A stretch of 64,000 bases of DNA from Parapedobacter defluvii (GCF_014642075.1 NZ_BMIK01000008.1:62001-126000), one strand, 5' to 3'. Shown: positions 1 through 8,916, counted from the stretch's first letter. Notes: generated from the sequence alone by a model not told the origin. Program-made: numbers and translations.

Positions 1-110
1 TTATACTGATCGCTGTTATAATTAATGATCTGCGGAATGGCTACCCGATGTTGAGCTGAGGCGACCAACACAAACGCAAGACAGCAACCGATAAAGATTG
101 TTTGTTTCAA
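1..110 (-). CDS. Partial: N-terminus of a probable hybrid two-component sensor/regulator
   Basis: Reading leftward from a TTG at 108-110 gives about 36 codons, open to the window edge, beginning with a clear signal peptide (Lys near the N-terminus, hydrophobic core, Ala-Ser-Ala-Gln cleavage region). The next residues, IPQIINYNSDQY, resemble the mature start of periplasmic beta-propeller (Reg_prop/Y_Y_Y) sensors of the hybrid two-component or AraC type, which often lie beside glycosidase genes in Bacteroidota. An in-frame stop lies two codons upstream, so TTG is the only plausible start. A TAnnTTTG -7 box on this strand at 134-141 fits it. The gene diverges from the GH20 gene. The family call is inference from about 12 mature residues. 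Confidence 0.5.
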   Translation of the reverse strand, partial: MKQTIFIGCCLAFVLVASAQHRVAIPQIINYNSDQY

Positions 111-133
111 TGGTTAGTGTGTTTTTCTGCCAA

Positions 134-141
134 CAAAGGTA
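134..141 (-). promoter_or_regulatory. Predicted -7 box for the leftward sensor gene
   Basis: The minus strand reads TACCTTTG, a full match to the Bacteroidota -7 consensus TAnnTTTG, 24 bp before the TTG start. No convincing TTG -33 element is visible at the expected distance. Confidence 0.45.
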
Positions 142-148
142 CGGATAA

Positions 149-179
149 TTGCATAATCTGAGCATTTTGAGTAAGTTTG
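149..179 (+). promoter_or_regulatory. Predicted Bacteroidota-type promoter of the GH20 gene
   Basis: A -33 TTG at 149-151 is separated by 20 bp from TAAGTTTG at 172-179, matching the Bacteroidota housekeeping promoter. It places transcription start just upstream of the ATG at 209 and argues against using the in-frame TTG at 149 as the start codon. Confidence 0.6.
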
Positions 180-208
180 TCTCAGATACACTAAAACAAA
201 CAGATCGC

Positions 209-2473
209 ATGACTCAATATGCACGCAGATTGGTATTGGGTTTGTTGGTGTTGTCGTCTATGGCGGTGATACCTGCCCTCGCTCAAAATCAGCTATCCCT
301 TATCCCGGAGCCTAATACCTTAGAAATTCACGAAGGAGAATTTGTATTTCCTTCGGTTACGCCGGTATACGCATTTGATGAATTTTCAGACGTCGCCTTG
401 TTATTGTCTGAGCATCCTTATGCACACTTCACGCCGGTTGAACGTATCAAATCTCATAAACGGATACCTGAAAATGGTGTAAGGCTCATTCGGGCGCGGG
501 AGGAAGATAAGCTTCCGGCCGACGCATACCGATTGGTGGTAGATACAGGAGGTGTCACGATTACAGCACATCAGCCTGCCGCAATTATCAATGGAATATT
601 GACACTATTGCAATTGGCATATACCCAGCCTGATGGCCGGATCTTGCCCGCCATGATGATTGAGGATAGGCCCCGTTTTGCATATCGCGGGCTCCATCTT
701 GATGTCTCTAGGCACTTCTATCCGCTATCGTTTCTTAAGAAGTTCATTGATCTGATGGCGCTCTACAAGTTCAATATGTTCCATTGGCATCTTACCGACG
801 GTGCTGGCTGGCGCTTGGAAATCAAGCAGTATCCCGAGCTTACCCGGAAAGCGGCTTGGCGCACACATGTAACATGGAAAGATTGGTGGCAAAACGGGAG
901 AAGATATTTAAATGAAGGCGATCCCAACGCAAGCGGCGGATATTACACGCAGAACGAAGCACGGGAATTGGTGGCCTATGCTGCGAGAAAAGGCATCACT
1001 GTTATTCCGGAGATTGAAATGCCGGGGCATTCCGATGAAGTGCTGGCTGTTTATCCTGAGTTATCGTGTTCCGGACAAGCATACCAACACGCTGAATTCT
1101 GTATAGGAAATGAGGAGTCATTTACGTTTCTAACCAACGTATTGAATGAAGTTGCCGATGTTTTTCCTTCGGAGTATATCCACATTGGTGGAGATGAAGC
1201 AGGTAAAGAATCGTGGAAGACGTGTCCCAAATGCCAGGCGTTAATGGAGAAAGAAGGGCTCAAGACGGTGGATGAATTGCAAAGTTACGCGGTAAAACGT
1301 ATTGACGCCTTTTTGAAAACGAAAGGGAAGAAATTGATTGGCTGGGATGAAATACTGGAGGGGGGAATTCCCGAGGGTGCAACGGTGATGAGTTGGCGTG
1401 GAGAGGAGGGAGGAATCCAGGCAGCTAACGCAGGTCACAATGTAATTATGACACCCAATTCACACCTTTATTTCGATTATTACCAAAGTGATCCGCGGAC
1501 CCAGCCCGAGGCTATTGGTGGTTATATTCCTTTGCGTAACGTCTACGAATATGAACCCATTCCCGCAGGCGTAGCCGCAGATAAAGTAATCCATATTTTG
1601 GGTGCACAAGGTAATATTTGGACCGAATATATGCCTACAACTGAGCAGGTTGAATACATGGCTTTTCCCCGTGCGTTAGCTTTAGCAGAGGTCGTGTGGT
1701 CCGATCCGAAGCAGCGGGACTGGAAAGATTTCAATGAGCGACTGCAGCAGCACTACAAGTTGCTGCAAAAGTTTCATGTCAATTATTACCGCCCGTCATA
1801 CCGGGTAGATATCGCGGTGCATTTTAATCCAGATACGTTGACCAATACGGTGTCCATGTCCACCGAACAATACGGGCCGGGTATCCGGTATACGACCGAT
1901 GGCAAGGAGCCAGATGCGAAATCGGCACTGTATACCGAACCGATCGAGCTATCGGTGCCTGCTACCGTGAAGGCGGCATACTTTGTGGATTCGGGTCGTG
2001 TTGGACCGGTAACGATGGCCAAGGCCGATGTTCATAAAGCCATTGGCAAAACCGTTTCTTACCAAACACCCTGGGATACCTATGCGGCGGAAGAGACCCG
2101 TACGCTGGTAAACGGAAGTAAAGGTGGGCAGCGGGCCGATGACGGTCAATGGCAGGGATTCCGCAACAATGTGGATGTAACCGTTGATTTTGAACGTCGT
2201 GAGGAATTGCATCGCGTAGCTGTGGATTTCCTGCAGGACCGAGCTGTAAATGGCTATCTTCCCGGTGAAGTGAAAGTATTGCTGTCTGACAATGGTAAAA
2301 ATTTCCGCGAAGCAGGCACCCTGGTAAATGATATATCTCCAGAAGAACGTTTCCCTGTGTCCAAGACTTTTGAATTCCAGTTCGATTCTCCGCAGACGGC
2401 CCGTTACCTGCGTATTGTGGCAACGAATGTACAGCATGAATTGTTACTTACAGACGAGGTGGTGGTGTATTGA
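209..2473 (+). CDS. Beta-N-acetylhexosaminidase, GH20 family
   Basis: This 754-residue exported enzyme should release terminal GlcNAc or GalNAc from glycans. It starts with a signal peptide (first about 26 residues, ending in ALAQ), then a GH20b-like N-terminal domain, then the GH20 TIM barrel with the DISRHF-like region (LDVSRHFYP) and the catalytic Asp-Glu pair in HIGGDEA (about residues 325-331). The C-terminal part has a chitobiase C-terminal-type segment (YTTDGKEP) and ends in a discoidin/F5-8C-like domain (RYLRIVATN). The frame extends to a TTG at 149, but a predicted promoter lies inside that extension, so ATG 209 is used. It is divergent from a probable sensor gene that may control it. 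The family is secure; substrate linkage is not known. Confidence 0.93.
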   Translation: MTQYARRLVLGLLVLSSMAVIPALAQNQLSLIPEPNTLEIHEGEFVFPSVTPVYAFDEFSDVALLLSEHPYAHFTPVERIKSHKRIPENGVRLIRAREEDKLPADAYRLVVDTGGVTITAHQPAAIINGILTLLQLAYTQPDGRILPAMMIEDRPRFAYRGLHLDVSRHFYPLSFLKKFIDLMALYKFNMFHWHLTDGAGWRLEIKQYPELTRKAAWRTHVTWKDWWQNGRRYLNEGDPNASGGYYTQNEARELVAYAARKGITVIPEIEMPGHSDEVLAVYPELSCSGQAYQHAEFCIGNEESFTFLTNVLNEVADVFPSEYIHIGGDEAGKESWKTCPKCQALMEKEGLKTVDELQSYAVKRIDAFLKTKGKKLIGWDEILEGGIPEGATVMSWRGEEGGIQAANAGHNVIMTPNSHLYFDYYQSDPRTQPEAIGGYIPLRNVYEYEPIPAGVAADKVIHILGAQGNIWTEYMPTTEQVEYMAFPRALALAEVVWSDPKQRDWKDFNERLQQHYKLLQKFHVNYYRPSYRVDIAVHFNPDTLTNTVSMSTEQYGPGIRYTTDGKEPDAKSALYTEPIELSVPATVKAAYFVDSGRVGPVTMAKADVHKAIGKTVSYQTPWDTYAAEETRTLVNGSKGGQRADDGQWQGFRNNVDVTVDFERREELHRVAVDFLQDRAVNGYLPGEVKVLLSDNGKNFREAGTLVNDISPEERFPVSKTFEFQFDSPQTARYLRIVATNVQHELLLTDEVVVY

Positions 2474-2526
2474 CGTATTCCTTTTTTTGAGAGATCAGTG
2501 TTCGGTTGGTTAAACGAGGAAAGTTT

Positions 2527-3579
2527 TTAACCGCCATGACCAATGTGGTTGTAATATTTTAGGTTTGATTTTATAACAATATCGATTGGAAGATAGCTTT
2601 TCTTGTTGATAGCCTTTTTTAGAATCAACAGGTCGTAAAATAACTGGATACCCGCATAGGCTTGTGTATAGGGTTGCTGCGAGATAAGAAAATCGATTAC
2701 GTCGTTCTTCAAATACTTTACATTTTCCTCAATCAGGTCATAACCAATTAGTATGTGATTTTTTTTTGGCGAAAACACCGGTGCTACCCGTTGAATACCG
2801 TTAGTCACGAATATTCCTTCAACCAGGGGACTGGCTTTGATTAATCCCGAAAGTTCAGTTTCTATGTGTTCATTGGCCAGCGTACTTTCATATTTTATGA
2901 TGGATCGTTGCTTTGATTTAAAGAATTCCTTGAAACCGTTTTCCCTGCTGGTGAAATGTAAGTGATTATCTTGCTCTTGCGTTAAGGAGATAATTAAGAT
3001 CGTTGATGAACCAGATACCGATTTATCCAGCAGTTCGGCAGCCAGGAACCCACTATCGAAAGAATGCTGGCCGATAAATGGAATATTTGGAAGTTCAGGC
3101 AACTGTGTGTCAAAGAATATGACGGGGATACCATTTCGTTTAAGTCGTTGCACGAACTTTACCGTTTCAGCCGCAAAAATGGGAACCATAAATACACCAT
3201 CGTAGTTGTTCTCCAAGATAGAGGCTGTTTGTTTCACAAACGCTTGTTTGTCATTTTGATGAAATCGGTGAACCTCGATCTGAAAACCGTACGGTTTAAG
3301 TTCATTCATAGCATCGGCAAAACCCCGCTCGTGCTCTTTCCAGTAAGGGATGTCAGGTGTGGCTTCAGGCAGCAAGGCAGCAATCGAATATTGCTTCGCC
3401 GATTTTAGGCGGCTGGCAAGGATATTTGGGGTATAACCCAGCTCTTCGATGGCTTTTAAAATCCGTTCTTCCGTCTTTTTCGAAACCCCTCCCCGATTGT
3501 TGAGTACTTTGTCTACAGGGCCAGTAGAAACACCCGCGTGAAGGGCAATATCTTTAATGCCAACAGGATTTTTTTTCAT
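2527..3579 (-). CDS. LacI-family transcriptional regulator
   Basis: A 350-residue regulator with an N-terminal LacI helix-turn-helix (about residues 5-50, with DIALHAGVSTGPVDKVLNNR followed by GGVSKK) and a periplasmic-binding-protein-like effector domain. The recognition-helix variant with VDKVLNNRG is the one common in Bacteroidota sugar-catabolic regulators. The gene diverges from the isomerase/oxidoreductase operon. Two operator-like palindromes lie in the gap and a third lies upstream of SusC, so it probably represses both units until a sugar ligand binds. ATG at 3579 is preferred over the GTG one codon upstream. A different short palindrome (3584-3593) just before the start could be an autoregulatory site, but this is weak. 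Confidence 0.92.
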   Translation of the reverse strand: MKKNPVGIKDIALHAGVSTGPVDKVLNNRGGVSKKTEERILKAIEELGYTPNILASRLKSAKQYSIAALLPEATPDIPYWKEHERGFADAMNELKPYGFQIEVHRFHQNDKQAFVKQTASILENNYDGVFMVPIFAAETVKFVQRLKRNGIPVIFFDTQLPELPNIPFIGQHSFDSGFLAAELLDKSVSGSSTILIISLTQEQDNHLHFTSRENGFKEFFKSKQRSIIKYESTLANEHIETELSGLIKASPLVEGIFVTNGIQRVAPVFSPKKNHILIGYDLIEENVKYLKNDVIDFLISQQPYTQAYAGIQLFYDLLILKKAINKKSYLPIDIVIKSNLKYYNHIGHGG

Positions 3580-3723
3580 CACAAACGATCGTTAATTGGC
3601 TAACCAGTACAAAGGTGAGCCGGTTAGAGGACACAAAAATACAAGTAAATTAATGATTTATATGAAAAAAAAGTTTGAAAATTTAGGTTTTCAAAATTTT
3701 ATATTTATTATTGCAACATAAAC

Positions 3724-3735
3724 GTGAACGTTCAC
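3724..3735. promoter_or_regulatory. Operator 1 for the LacI-type regulator
   Basis: GTGAACGTTCAC is a perfect 12-bp palindrome with the central CG typical of LacI-family operators, followed by TATT. The same core occurs at 3773-3792 and 10019-10036. A TATTATTG at 3706-3713 (one mismatch to the -7 box) lies just upstream, so the site would cover the transcription start. Confidence 0.72.
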
Positions 3736-3740
3736 TATTT

Positions 3741-3763
3741 AAAAGCGATTGATTCGCTTTTTT
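3741..3763 (+). terminator. Small hairpin plus T-run in the operon leader (possible attenuator)
   Basis: An 8-bp perfect stem (3741-3748 pairs with 3754-3761, loop TTGAT) ends in a run of six T. It looks like a weak intrinsic terminator but lies between the two operators and upstream of the first gene. It may attenuate the operon or may simply be an AT-rich spacer. Confidence 0.35.
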
Positions 3764-3772
3764 AACAAATCG

Positions 3773-3792
3773 AATAGTTAACGTTCACTATT
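3773..3792. promoter_or_regulatory. Operator 2 for the LacI-type regulator
   Basis: AATAGTTAACGTTCACTATT is a 20-bp palindrome with one mismatched pair, sharing the AACGTTCAC core with operator 1. The two centres are about 53 bp apart, close to five helical turns, which would suit cooperative binding or looping by a LacI-type dimer or tetramer. Confidence 0.68.
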
Positions 3793-3836
3793 TTTAAAAT
3801 TTAAGTTATTACTAACCAGTTTTTACAAGTTAAATT

Positions 3837-4691
3837 ATGAAAATCGGTATTGATAGTTACTGTTATCACCGACTGTTTGGAGAAGTATATCCCCAACAAG
3901 ATCACCCCGAACGATTATTATCTTTTGATGATTTTTTGCAGAAAGCTATCCAGCTACCCGTGGATGGTCTTTCACTGGAATCCTGTTTTTTTCCAAAGTT
4001 TGATACTTCGTATTTACGGGCAGTCAAAGAAACATTAGACGGTGCCGGGATGGATCGCGTATATGCTTGGGGGCATCCCGATGGGCTGGAGCGAGGAGAA
4101 AATCAGGCGGCTTATGACGAGATGTTGGCACACATTGAGTATGCCAGTCAGCTTGGTGCGGAGGTGATGCGGGTGGTGGGTAGCAGTCTCCGTTTCCGGT
4201 TTGAGCCCCATGGTCCGCAACTCGAAAAATTGGGCCAACAGTTTACAGAGGCAACCAAAATAGCAGAACGATACGGTATTAAACTGGCAGTTGAAAACCA
4301 TATTGATTATAACGCCGATGAAATCTTACAGTTGGTGCATCATGTAAATTCACCTTTTTTCGGAGTGAACTTCGACACGGGTAATTTTTTACGGGTTTTA
4401 GACGATCCGATCCAAGCCATGGAAAAACTAGCCCCTTACGTGTACGCCACCCACATCAAGGACCTACGCCCGGTCAAAGGAGTGTCCGTTAGTGAATGGT
4501 ACTTTTTCTCCTGTGTTCCAACCAATCAAGGATTGATAGATAACCGTAAACTAGCCCGGATACTTCATGACCATGAGTACCAAGGGTTTTTAGCTGTCGA
4601 AATCGACTTTCTTCATCCGGATTACAGCAATAAGGAAGAGGAGGTAGTGCATGAAAGTATCGCTGAACTGCGGAAGATCACAAATTTTTAG
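3837..4691 (+). CDS. Sugar phosphate isomerase/epimerase-like TIM-barrel protein
   Basis: A 284-residue cytoplasmic protein of the xylose-isomerase-like/AP-endonuclease-2 TIM-barrel family. The expected divalent-metal ligands are visible: Glu153 (VENH), Asp180 (FDTGN), His206 (THIKD) and Glu255 (VEID). Such proteins isomerise, epimerise or dehydrate keto-sugars and inosose-type intermediates; the substrate cannot be read from sequence. It is the first gene behind the two operators and is followed 11 bp later by a Gfo/Idh/MocA oxidoreductase, a pairing typical of oxidised-sugar or inositol catabolism. The exact reaction is unknown. Confidence 0.85.
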   Translation: MKIGIDSYCYHRLFGEVYPQQDHPERLLSFDDFLQKAIQLPVDGLSLESCFFPKFDTSYLRAVKETLDGAGMDRVYAWGHPDGLERGENQAAYDEMLAHIEYASQLGAEVMRVVGSSLRFRFEPHGPQLEKLGQQFTEATKIAERYGIKLAVENHIDYNADEILQLVHHVNSPFFGVNFDTGNFLRVLDDPIQAMEKLAPYVYATHIKDLRPVKGVSVSEWYFFSCVPTNQGLIDNRKLARILHDHEYQGFLAVEIDFLHPDYSNKEEEVVHESIAELRKITNF

Positions 4692-4702
4692 GGATTAGCA
4701 CC

Positions 4703-5860
4703 ATGAAGCAATTAAACATCGGCATCATTGGATATAAATTTATGGGGCGGGCGCATAGCAATGCCTGGAAGAAGGCATCGCTTTTCTTTGATATTCCGTT
4801 TCAACCGGTTTTAAAGGTAGCTTGTGGACGGCATCGGGATAGCCTGATGGAGTTTGCCAAGAAATGGGGATGGGAAGAAACGGAAACAGATTGGCGACGC
4901 CTTATCGAACGCGATGACATTGATGTCATTGACATTGCCACACCTCAACACCTGCATGCGGAAATCGCTATGGCAGCCGCAAAGGCAGGAAAGCATCTTT
5001 TTTGCGAAAAACCATTGGCCATGACAAGCGCAGAAGCTGAGACAATGTTGCAGGTATGCAAGCACAGTGGAGTAACACATTACCTGAATCACAACTATCG
5101 GCGCGTGCCGGCGATTGCTTTGGCCAAGCGAATGATTGCTGACGGGTTAATCGGGAATATCTATCATTGGCGGGCAGCTTATCAACAAGATTGGATTACC
5201 GATCCAAATTTTCCCCTCACCTGGCAGTTGCAACGCGAATTGGCACAAGCCGGACCCCAATGGGACCTCAATTCACATTGTGTGGATTTGGCGCATTACC
5301 TTGTTGGGCAAATCACTGACGTGACGGCCTTGACCAGGCGTTTTATTGATCAGCGGCCATTGGCCGTTGAAGGAGCAATGGGGAACCTAAAAGCTGAAGC
5401 TGCTGGCTATGGCATGGGTGAAGTGACTGTGGAAGACGCAGCACTTATGCTCGTCAATTTCGAAAATGGTGCCGTTGGATCGTTTGAAGCAACCCGGTTT
5501 GCCAATGGCCGTAAGAACAAGCTTTCTTTCGAGATTTACGGGAGCGAGGGAGCTATTACGTTCGATTTGGAACGGATGAATGAGCTGCAGTACTTTTCAA
5601 CCCGGGACCCGGATGGACTGAGAGGATTCCGCACATTACTCGCGACCGATGAAAACCATCCCTACATCAAACATTGGTGGCCTGCTGGACACATCATCGG
5701 TTACGAACATACTTTTATCCATGCCGCCGCAGATTTTGTAACGGCACTGGGTAGCGGCACGGCGATTAAGCCTGATTTTGCAGACGGTATCGCGATTCTG
5801 AAAGTACTCGAAGCCGGTCTGAAATCGGCAACTGAACGGAAAACTATACGCGTTGAATAA
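4703..5860 (+). CDS. Gfo/Idh/MocA-family oxidoreductase
   Basis: A 385-residue NAD(P)-dependent sugar or polyol dehydrogenase. The N-terminal Rossmann fold has the nucleotide-binding GIIGYKFMGRAH motif (from about residue 8) and the family's catalytic-site motif E102-K103-P104 (FCEKPLAMT). The C-terminal Gfo/Idh/MocA alpha/beta domain follows. There is no signal peptide, so it is cytoplasmic. It probably oxidises a ring hydroxyl or reduces the matching keto form of the sugar handled by the adjacent TIM-barrel protein. It lies 11 bp after that gene and 29 bp before the dioxygenase gene. The substrate is not predictable. Confidence 0.9.
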   Translation: MKQLNIGIIGYKFMGRAHSNAWKKASLFFDIPFQPVLKVACGRHRDSLMEFAKKWGWEETETDWRRLIERDDIDVIDIATPQHLHAEIAMAAAKAGKHLFCEKPLAMTSAEAETMLQVCKHSGVTHYLNHNYRRVPAIALAKRMIADGLIGNIYHWRAAYQQDWITDPNFPLTWQLQRELAQAGPQWDLNSHCVDLAHYLVGQITDVTALTRRFIDQRPLAVEGAMGNLKAEAAGYGMGEVTVEDAALMLVNFENGAVGSFEATRFANGRKNKLSFEIYGSEGAITFDLERMNELQYFSTRDPDGLRGFRTLLATDENHPYIKHWWPAGHIIGYEHTFIHAAADFVTALGSGTAIKPDFADGIAILKVLEAGLKSATERKTIRVE

Positions 5861-5889
5861 CTATCAAATACAGTCAAAAACAAAGATAA

Positions 5890-6786
5890 ATGAAAACATC
5901 ACTTAAAGACCAGTTCCTTACAGAAGGATATGTCATCATCGATGTATTAACAGATTTGGAAATCAGTCAGTTTAGGGTTCTTATGGATGCGTTGCTTAAC
6001 CCGGAGGTTAAAGCGGAGGATACGAAGAAGCACAGTTCGTCATTCCAACATTTGGGTGATGACCTGGCAGACTTCGGCCGGGAAGCACGACAATATTACT
6101 TTCATCTGCTTACCAAGGAAGGTACCGCACCCATTCTCCATGCATTTCACCATCCTATCATTTTAAAAGCTGTCGAGGAAATTATCGGCCCTGACTTGAT
6201 TATCAATAACGCCTCGATATTGGCGGCCAACGAAGGGACATCCTATTCACTGGGCTGGCACCGCGATGTGATCCAGATTCCCGAAGATGAAATAGCCGAT
6301 TGGCTTTTTTCGAAGGAGCGTTTCCATAATAGCGTGCAGATCAACTTACCATTGGTCGAAGAAAACTCCTTATGGATAGTGCCGAGGAGTCATAACCGTC
6401 CCAATACACCCGAGGAAAATGCGGCGTTTGCAGGTTCAAAACATTATGCTCCGATTGGCGCGGAGATGCCGGGGGGGATTCCCGTAACTCTCAAGGCCGG
6501 ACAGGCTGTTCTTTATAACAATAATCTGATACATAGAGGATACACGGAGACCATGAAAGTTCCGCGGCGAACCCTGCATATGGGCTATCATAGCGCGGCA
6601 TATCCGCCTACCTGGCACTTTTACCTGTTGAATGAGCAATTGCTTACGCCTTATTACATAGAAACCCTTAGTCCAACTATGCAACGTATGATCAAGGAAT
6701 ACCTGGCGTGCAGGAAAAAGTATCCGAACATGGCCGATACGTGGAAATGGGATTACAATTTTCCACATAAGCCAATCCACAATTGA
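5890..6786 (+). CDS. Phytanoyl-CoA dioxygenase (PhyH)-like Fe(II)/2-oxoglutarate oxygenase
   Basis: A 298-residue protein with the PhyH double-stranded beta-helix layout. The iron-binding facial triad is visible as His124-x-Asp126 (WHRDV) and His215 (LIHRG), and Arg/His residues follow where 2-oxoglutarate would bind. Relatives hydroxylate small molecules such as ectoine or fatty acyl-CoA. Membership of a sugar operon suggests hydroxylation or oxidative demethylation of a modified sugar or aglycone, but that is inference. It has no signal peptide. It is 12 bp upstream of the PQQ dehydrogenase gene, so probably co-transcribed. Confidence 0.85.
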   Translation: MKTSLKDQFLTEGYVIIDVLTDLEISQFRVLMDALLNPEVKAEDTKKHSSSFQHLGDDLADFGREARQYYFHLLTKEGTAPILHAFHHPIILKAVEEIIGPDLIINNASILAANEGTSYSLGWHRDVIQIPEDEIADWLFSKERFHNSVQINLPLVEENSLWIVPRSHNRPNTPEENAAFAGSKHYAPIGAEMPGGIPVTLKAGQAVLYNNNLIHRGYTETMKVPRRTLHMGYHSAAYPPTWHFYLLNEQLLTPYYIETLSPTMQRMIKEYLACRKKYPNMADTWKWDYNFPHKPIHN

Positions 6787-6798
6787 TTTCTCGGTCAC

Positions 6799-8916
6799 AT
6801 GCGGTTAATCATACTATTTGTTATTTCCATACTAGCGGTATGGGGTTGCCAATCGTCCGATACCTTTTCGGAATCTGATTGGGCGTATCCCGGGGGCAGC
6901 GGGGGGCAAACCAAATATTCGTCGTTGAAACAAATCAACAAATCCAACGTGGCCAATCTGGAAGTAGCATGGATATTTAATTCGGGAGTACCTTCAGGAA
7001 ACGTACAGATGAACCCGCTAATTGTGGGTGGCAAGGTCTATGTGACTACGCCACTGCAGGAGGTTATCGCCGTTGACGGCACTACGGGCAAACAGGTTTG
7101 GCGGTTTAATCCGGCCAGGAAGGATGAACAATTTGGAGGAATTAATCGGGGAATTTCCTTTTGGCGCAAGAAAGGAGAGCGCGAACGCATCTTTTTTACC
7201 AGTGGTGGATTTCTGAACGCCATATATGCCCAAGATGGATCACCGGTGCCTGAATTCGGGGATCAGGGTCGGATCTCGCTGAATGAAGGTCTGGTAAAAC
7301 CACCCGAAAAAATGGGAATCAGCTCACCGGGAGCACCGGTCATATTCGGTGATCTCGTAATTGTGGGAGCTATGACGTGGGCATCACCGGCGAATGTAAG
7401 CGCTTTTAACGTATACACCGGTGAGCGGGTATGGATTTTTCACACCATTCCTCAACCCGGTGAATACGGATATGAAAGTTGGGGGAATAAAGATTTTTGG
7501 AAAACAGGTGCCGGTGTGAATGTTTGGGGAGGTCTGAGCGTGGATGAGGAAAACGGAATGGTGTATTTTGCGACGGGCCAACCGAAAGATGATTTTTATC
7601 GGCCCGATAATGGAGGTGAACATCTCTTTGGCAATTCGATTGTGGCTCTTAATGCCAAAACAGGGGAAAGGCTATGGCATTACCAGGTGATACATCATGA
7701 TTTATGGGATTTGGACCTGCCCTGCGCTCCCATATTGGCCACACTCCGCAAAGACGGTAAGGAAATCCCTGGCGTTATACAATTGACCAAAACCGGTAAT
7801 GTTTTCATGTTTAATAGGCTTACCGGTGAACTTTTGTCCGACGTTGAGGAACGCCCCGTTCCAGTGAGCACATTACCGGGACAATACGCTTTTCCCACCC
7901 AACCATTCGTCAAATGGCCGGAACCTTTTTCAAAGCAGGTAGTTACCGCTGATGATTTGACAAACATTAGTGAAAAAGCGCACGCCGATGCATTGGAGCA
8001 GTTCAATCGTGCGGAAGCCGGATGGTATGTCCCTCCTTCGACCAAAGGTATTATTTACTACGGCATACATGGTGGCGCGGAGTGGGGGGGCGGATCCTAT
8101 GACCCCATTGAAAATGTGATGTACGTCAATTCCAATGAACTGGCTTGGCATATTGTCATGCGGGATATAAATGACGCAAATACCGCCGCTAATACTGGAG
8201 AACATACAAAGCAACATGCGGGCCGGAGTGTTTTTCTTTCTAGCGGATGTGCAAGCTGTCATGGTGCTGATCGCCAAGGATTGGGGGGGACACCGGTTTT
8301 GAGAAACCTTTCCGGGAAATATACCCAAAAAGAGGTCGTGGATATCATAAAAAAGGGTAAGGGTGCGATGCCACCCTTTGCGCATCTGCCAGAAGATGAC
8401 GTGCAACTGGTCGCGTCTTACCTTTTAGATATTGAAGTATCCGGTAAAGAACAAAAAGAATCAAGCAAGCCGTATTTTCGTTCTACGGGCTATAATAAGT
8501 TCCTCGATCAGCAGGGGTACCCGGCTACGGCACCTCCATGGGGGACCCTAAATGCAATCGACCTCGAATCCGGTAAAATAAAATGGAAGGTTCCCTTAGG
8601 CGAATACCCAGAACTAACAGCTCAGGGCATACCTATTACTGGAACAGAAAACTTCGGAGGCAGCATTGTCACTGCAGGTGGTTTAGTATTTGTAGGAGCC
8701 ACACGTGATGAGTGTTTCCGGGCGTTCGATAAAGATACAGGTAAGATGTTGTGGGAAGCCAAATTACCATTTGGAGGATTTGCTGTGCCAAGTACGTATC
8801 AAGTCAACGGGAAACAGTATGTGATCATCCCGGCCACCGGCGGCGGTAAATTGGGCACGCCGACAGGCGATGCTTATGTTGCTTTTGCCTTGCCAGCTAG
8901 CATCGTGAAGAAATAG
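6799..8916 (+). CDS. PQQ-dependent dehydrogenase lipoprotein with internal cytochrome c domain
   Basis: A 705-residue exported quinoprotein. A short lipoprotein signal ends at Cys17 (VWGC). Propeller-blade repeats with the tryptophan-docking pattern recur through the protein (for example GKQVWRF, GERVWIF, GERLWHY, GKIKWKV, GKMLWEA). A class I cytochrome c domain is inserted before the last blades, with heme motif C484-A-S-C487-H488 and probable distal ligand Met524. It should oxidise a sugar or alcohol in the periplasm or at the outer membrane and pass electrons through its own heme to the respiratory chain. No PQQ synthesis genes are in the window. Related proteins are annotated as glucose or alcohol dehydrogenases; the true substrate is unknown. 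Confidence 0.9.
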   Translation: MRLIILFVISILAVWGCQSSDTFSESDWAYPGGSGGQTKYSSLKQINKSNVANLEVAWIFNSGVPSGNVQMNPLIVGGKVYVTTPLQEVIAVDGTTGKQVWRFNPARKDEQFGGINRGISFWRKKGERERIFFTSGGFLNAIYAQDGSPVPEFGDQGRISLNEGLVKPPEKMGISSPGAPVIFGDLVIVGAMTWASPANVSAFNVYTGERVWIFHTIPQPGEYGYESWGNKDFWKTGAGVNVWGGLSVDEENGMVYFATGQPKDDFYRPDNGGEHLFGNSIVALNAKTGERLWHYQVIHHDLWDLDLPCAPILATLRKDGKEIPGVIQLTKTGNVFMFNRLTGELLSDVEERPVPVSTLPGQYAFPTQPFVKWPEPFSKQVVTADDLTNISEKAHADALEQFNRAEAGWYVPPSTKGIIYYGIHGGAEWGGGSYDPIENVMYVNSNELAWHIVMRDINDANTAANTGEHTKQHAGRSVFLSSGCASCHGADRQGLGGTPVLRNLSGKYTQKEVVDIIKKGKGAMPPFAHLPEDDVQLVASYLLDIEVSGKEQKESSKPYFRSTGYNKFLDQQGYPATAPPWGTLNAIDLESGKIKWKVPLGEYPELTAQGIPITGTENFGGSIVTAGGLVFVGATRDECFRAFDKDTGKMLWEAKLPFGGFAVPSTYQVNGKQYVIIPATGGGKLGTPTGDAYVAFALPASIVKK

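Noticed and set aside
1949-2437. Two overlapping antisense frames (about 150-160 codons) at the end of the GH20 gene
   Set aside because: Two different frames are open in the same place, a sign of compositional bias; the sense discoidin-like domain explains the region.
2508-2532. GGTTAAA...TTTAACC repeat between the GH20 and LacI-type genes
   Set aside because: The 7-bp AT-rich stem overlaps the LacI stop codon and has no T-run at its end; too weak to call a terminator.
3584-3593. AACGATCGTT palindrome just before the LacI-type gene
   Set aside because: It lacks the AACGTT core of the three operators; short palindromes of this size arise by chance. Kept only as a weak autoregulation idea.
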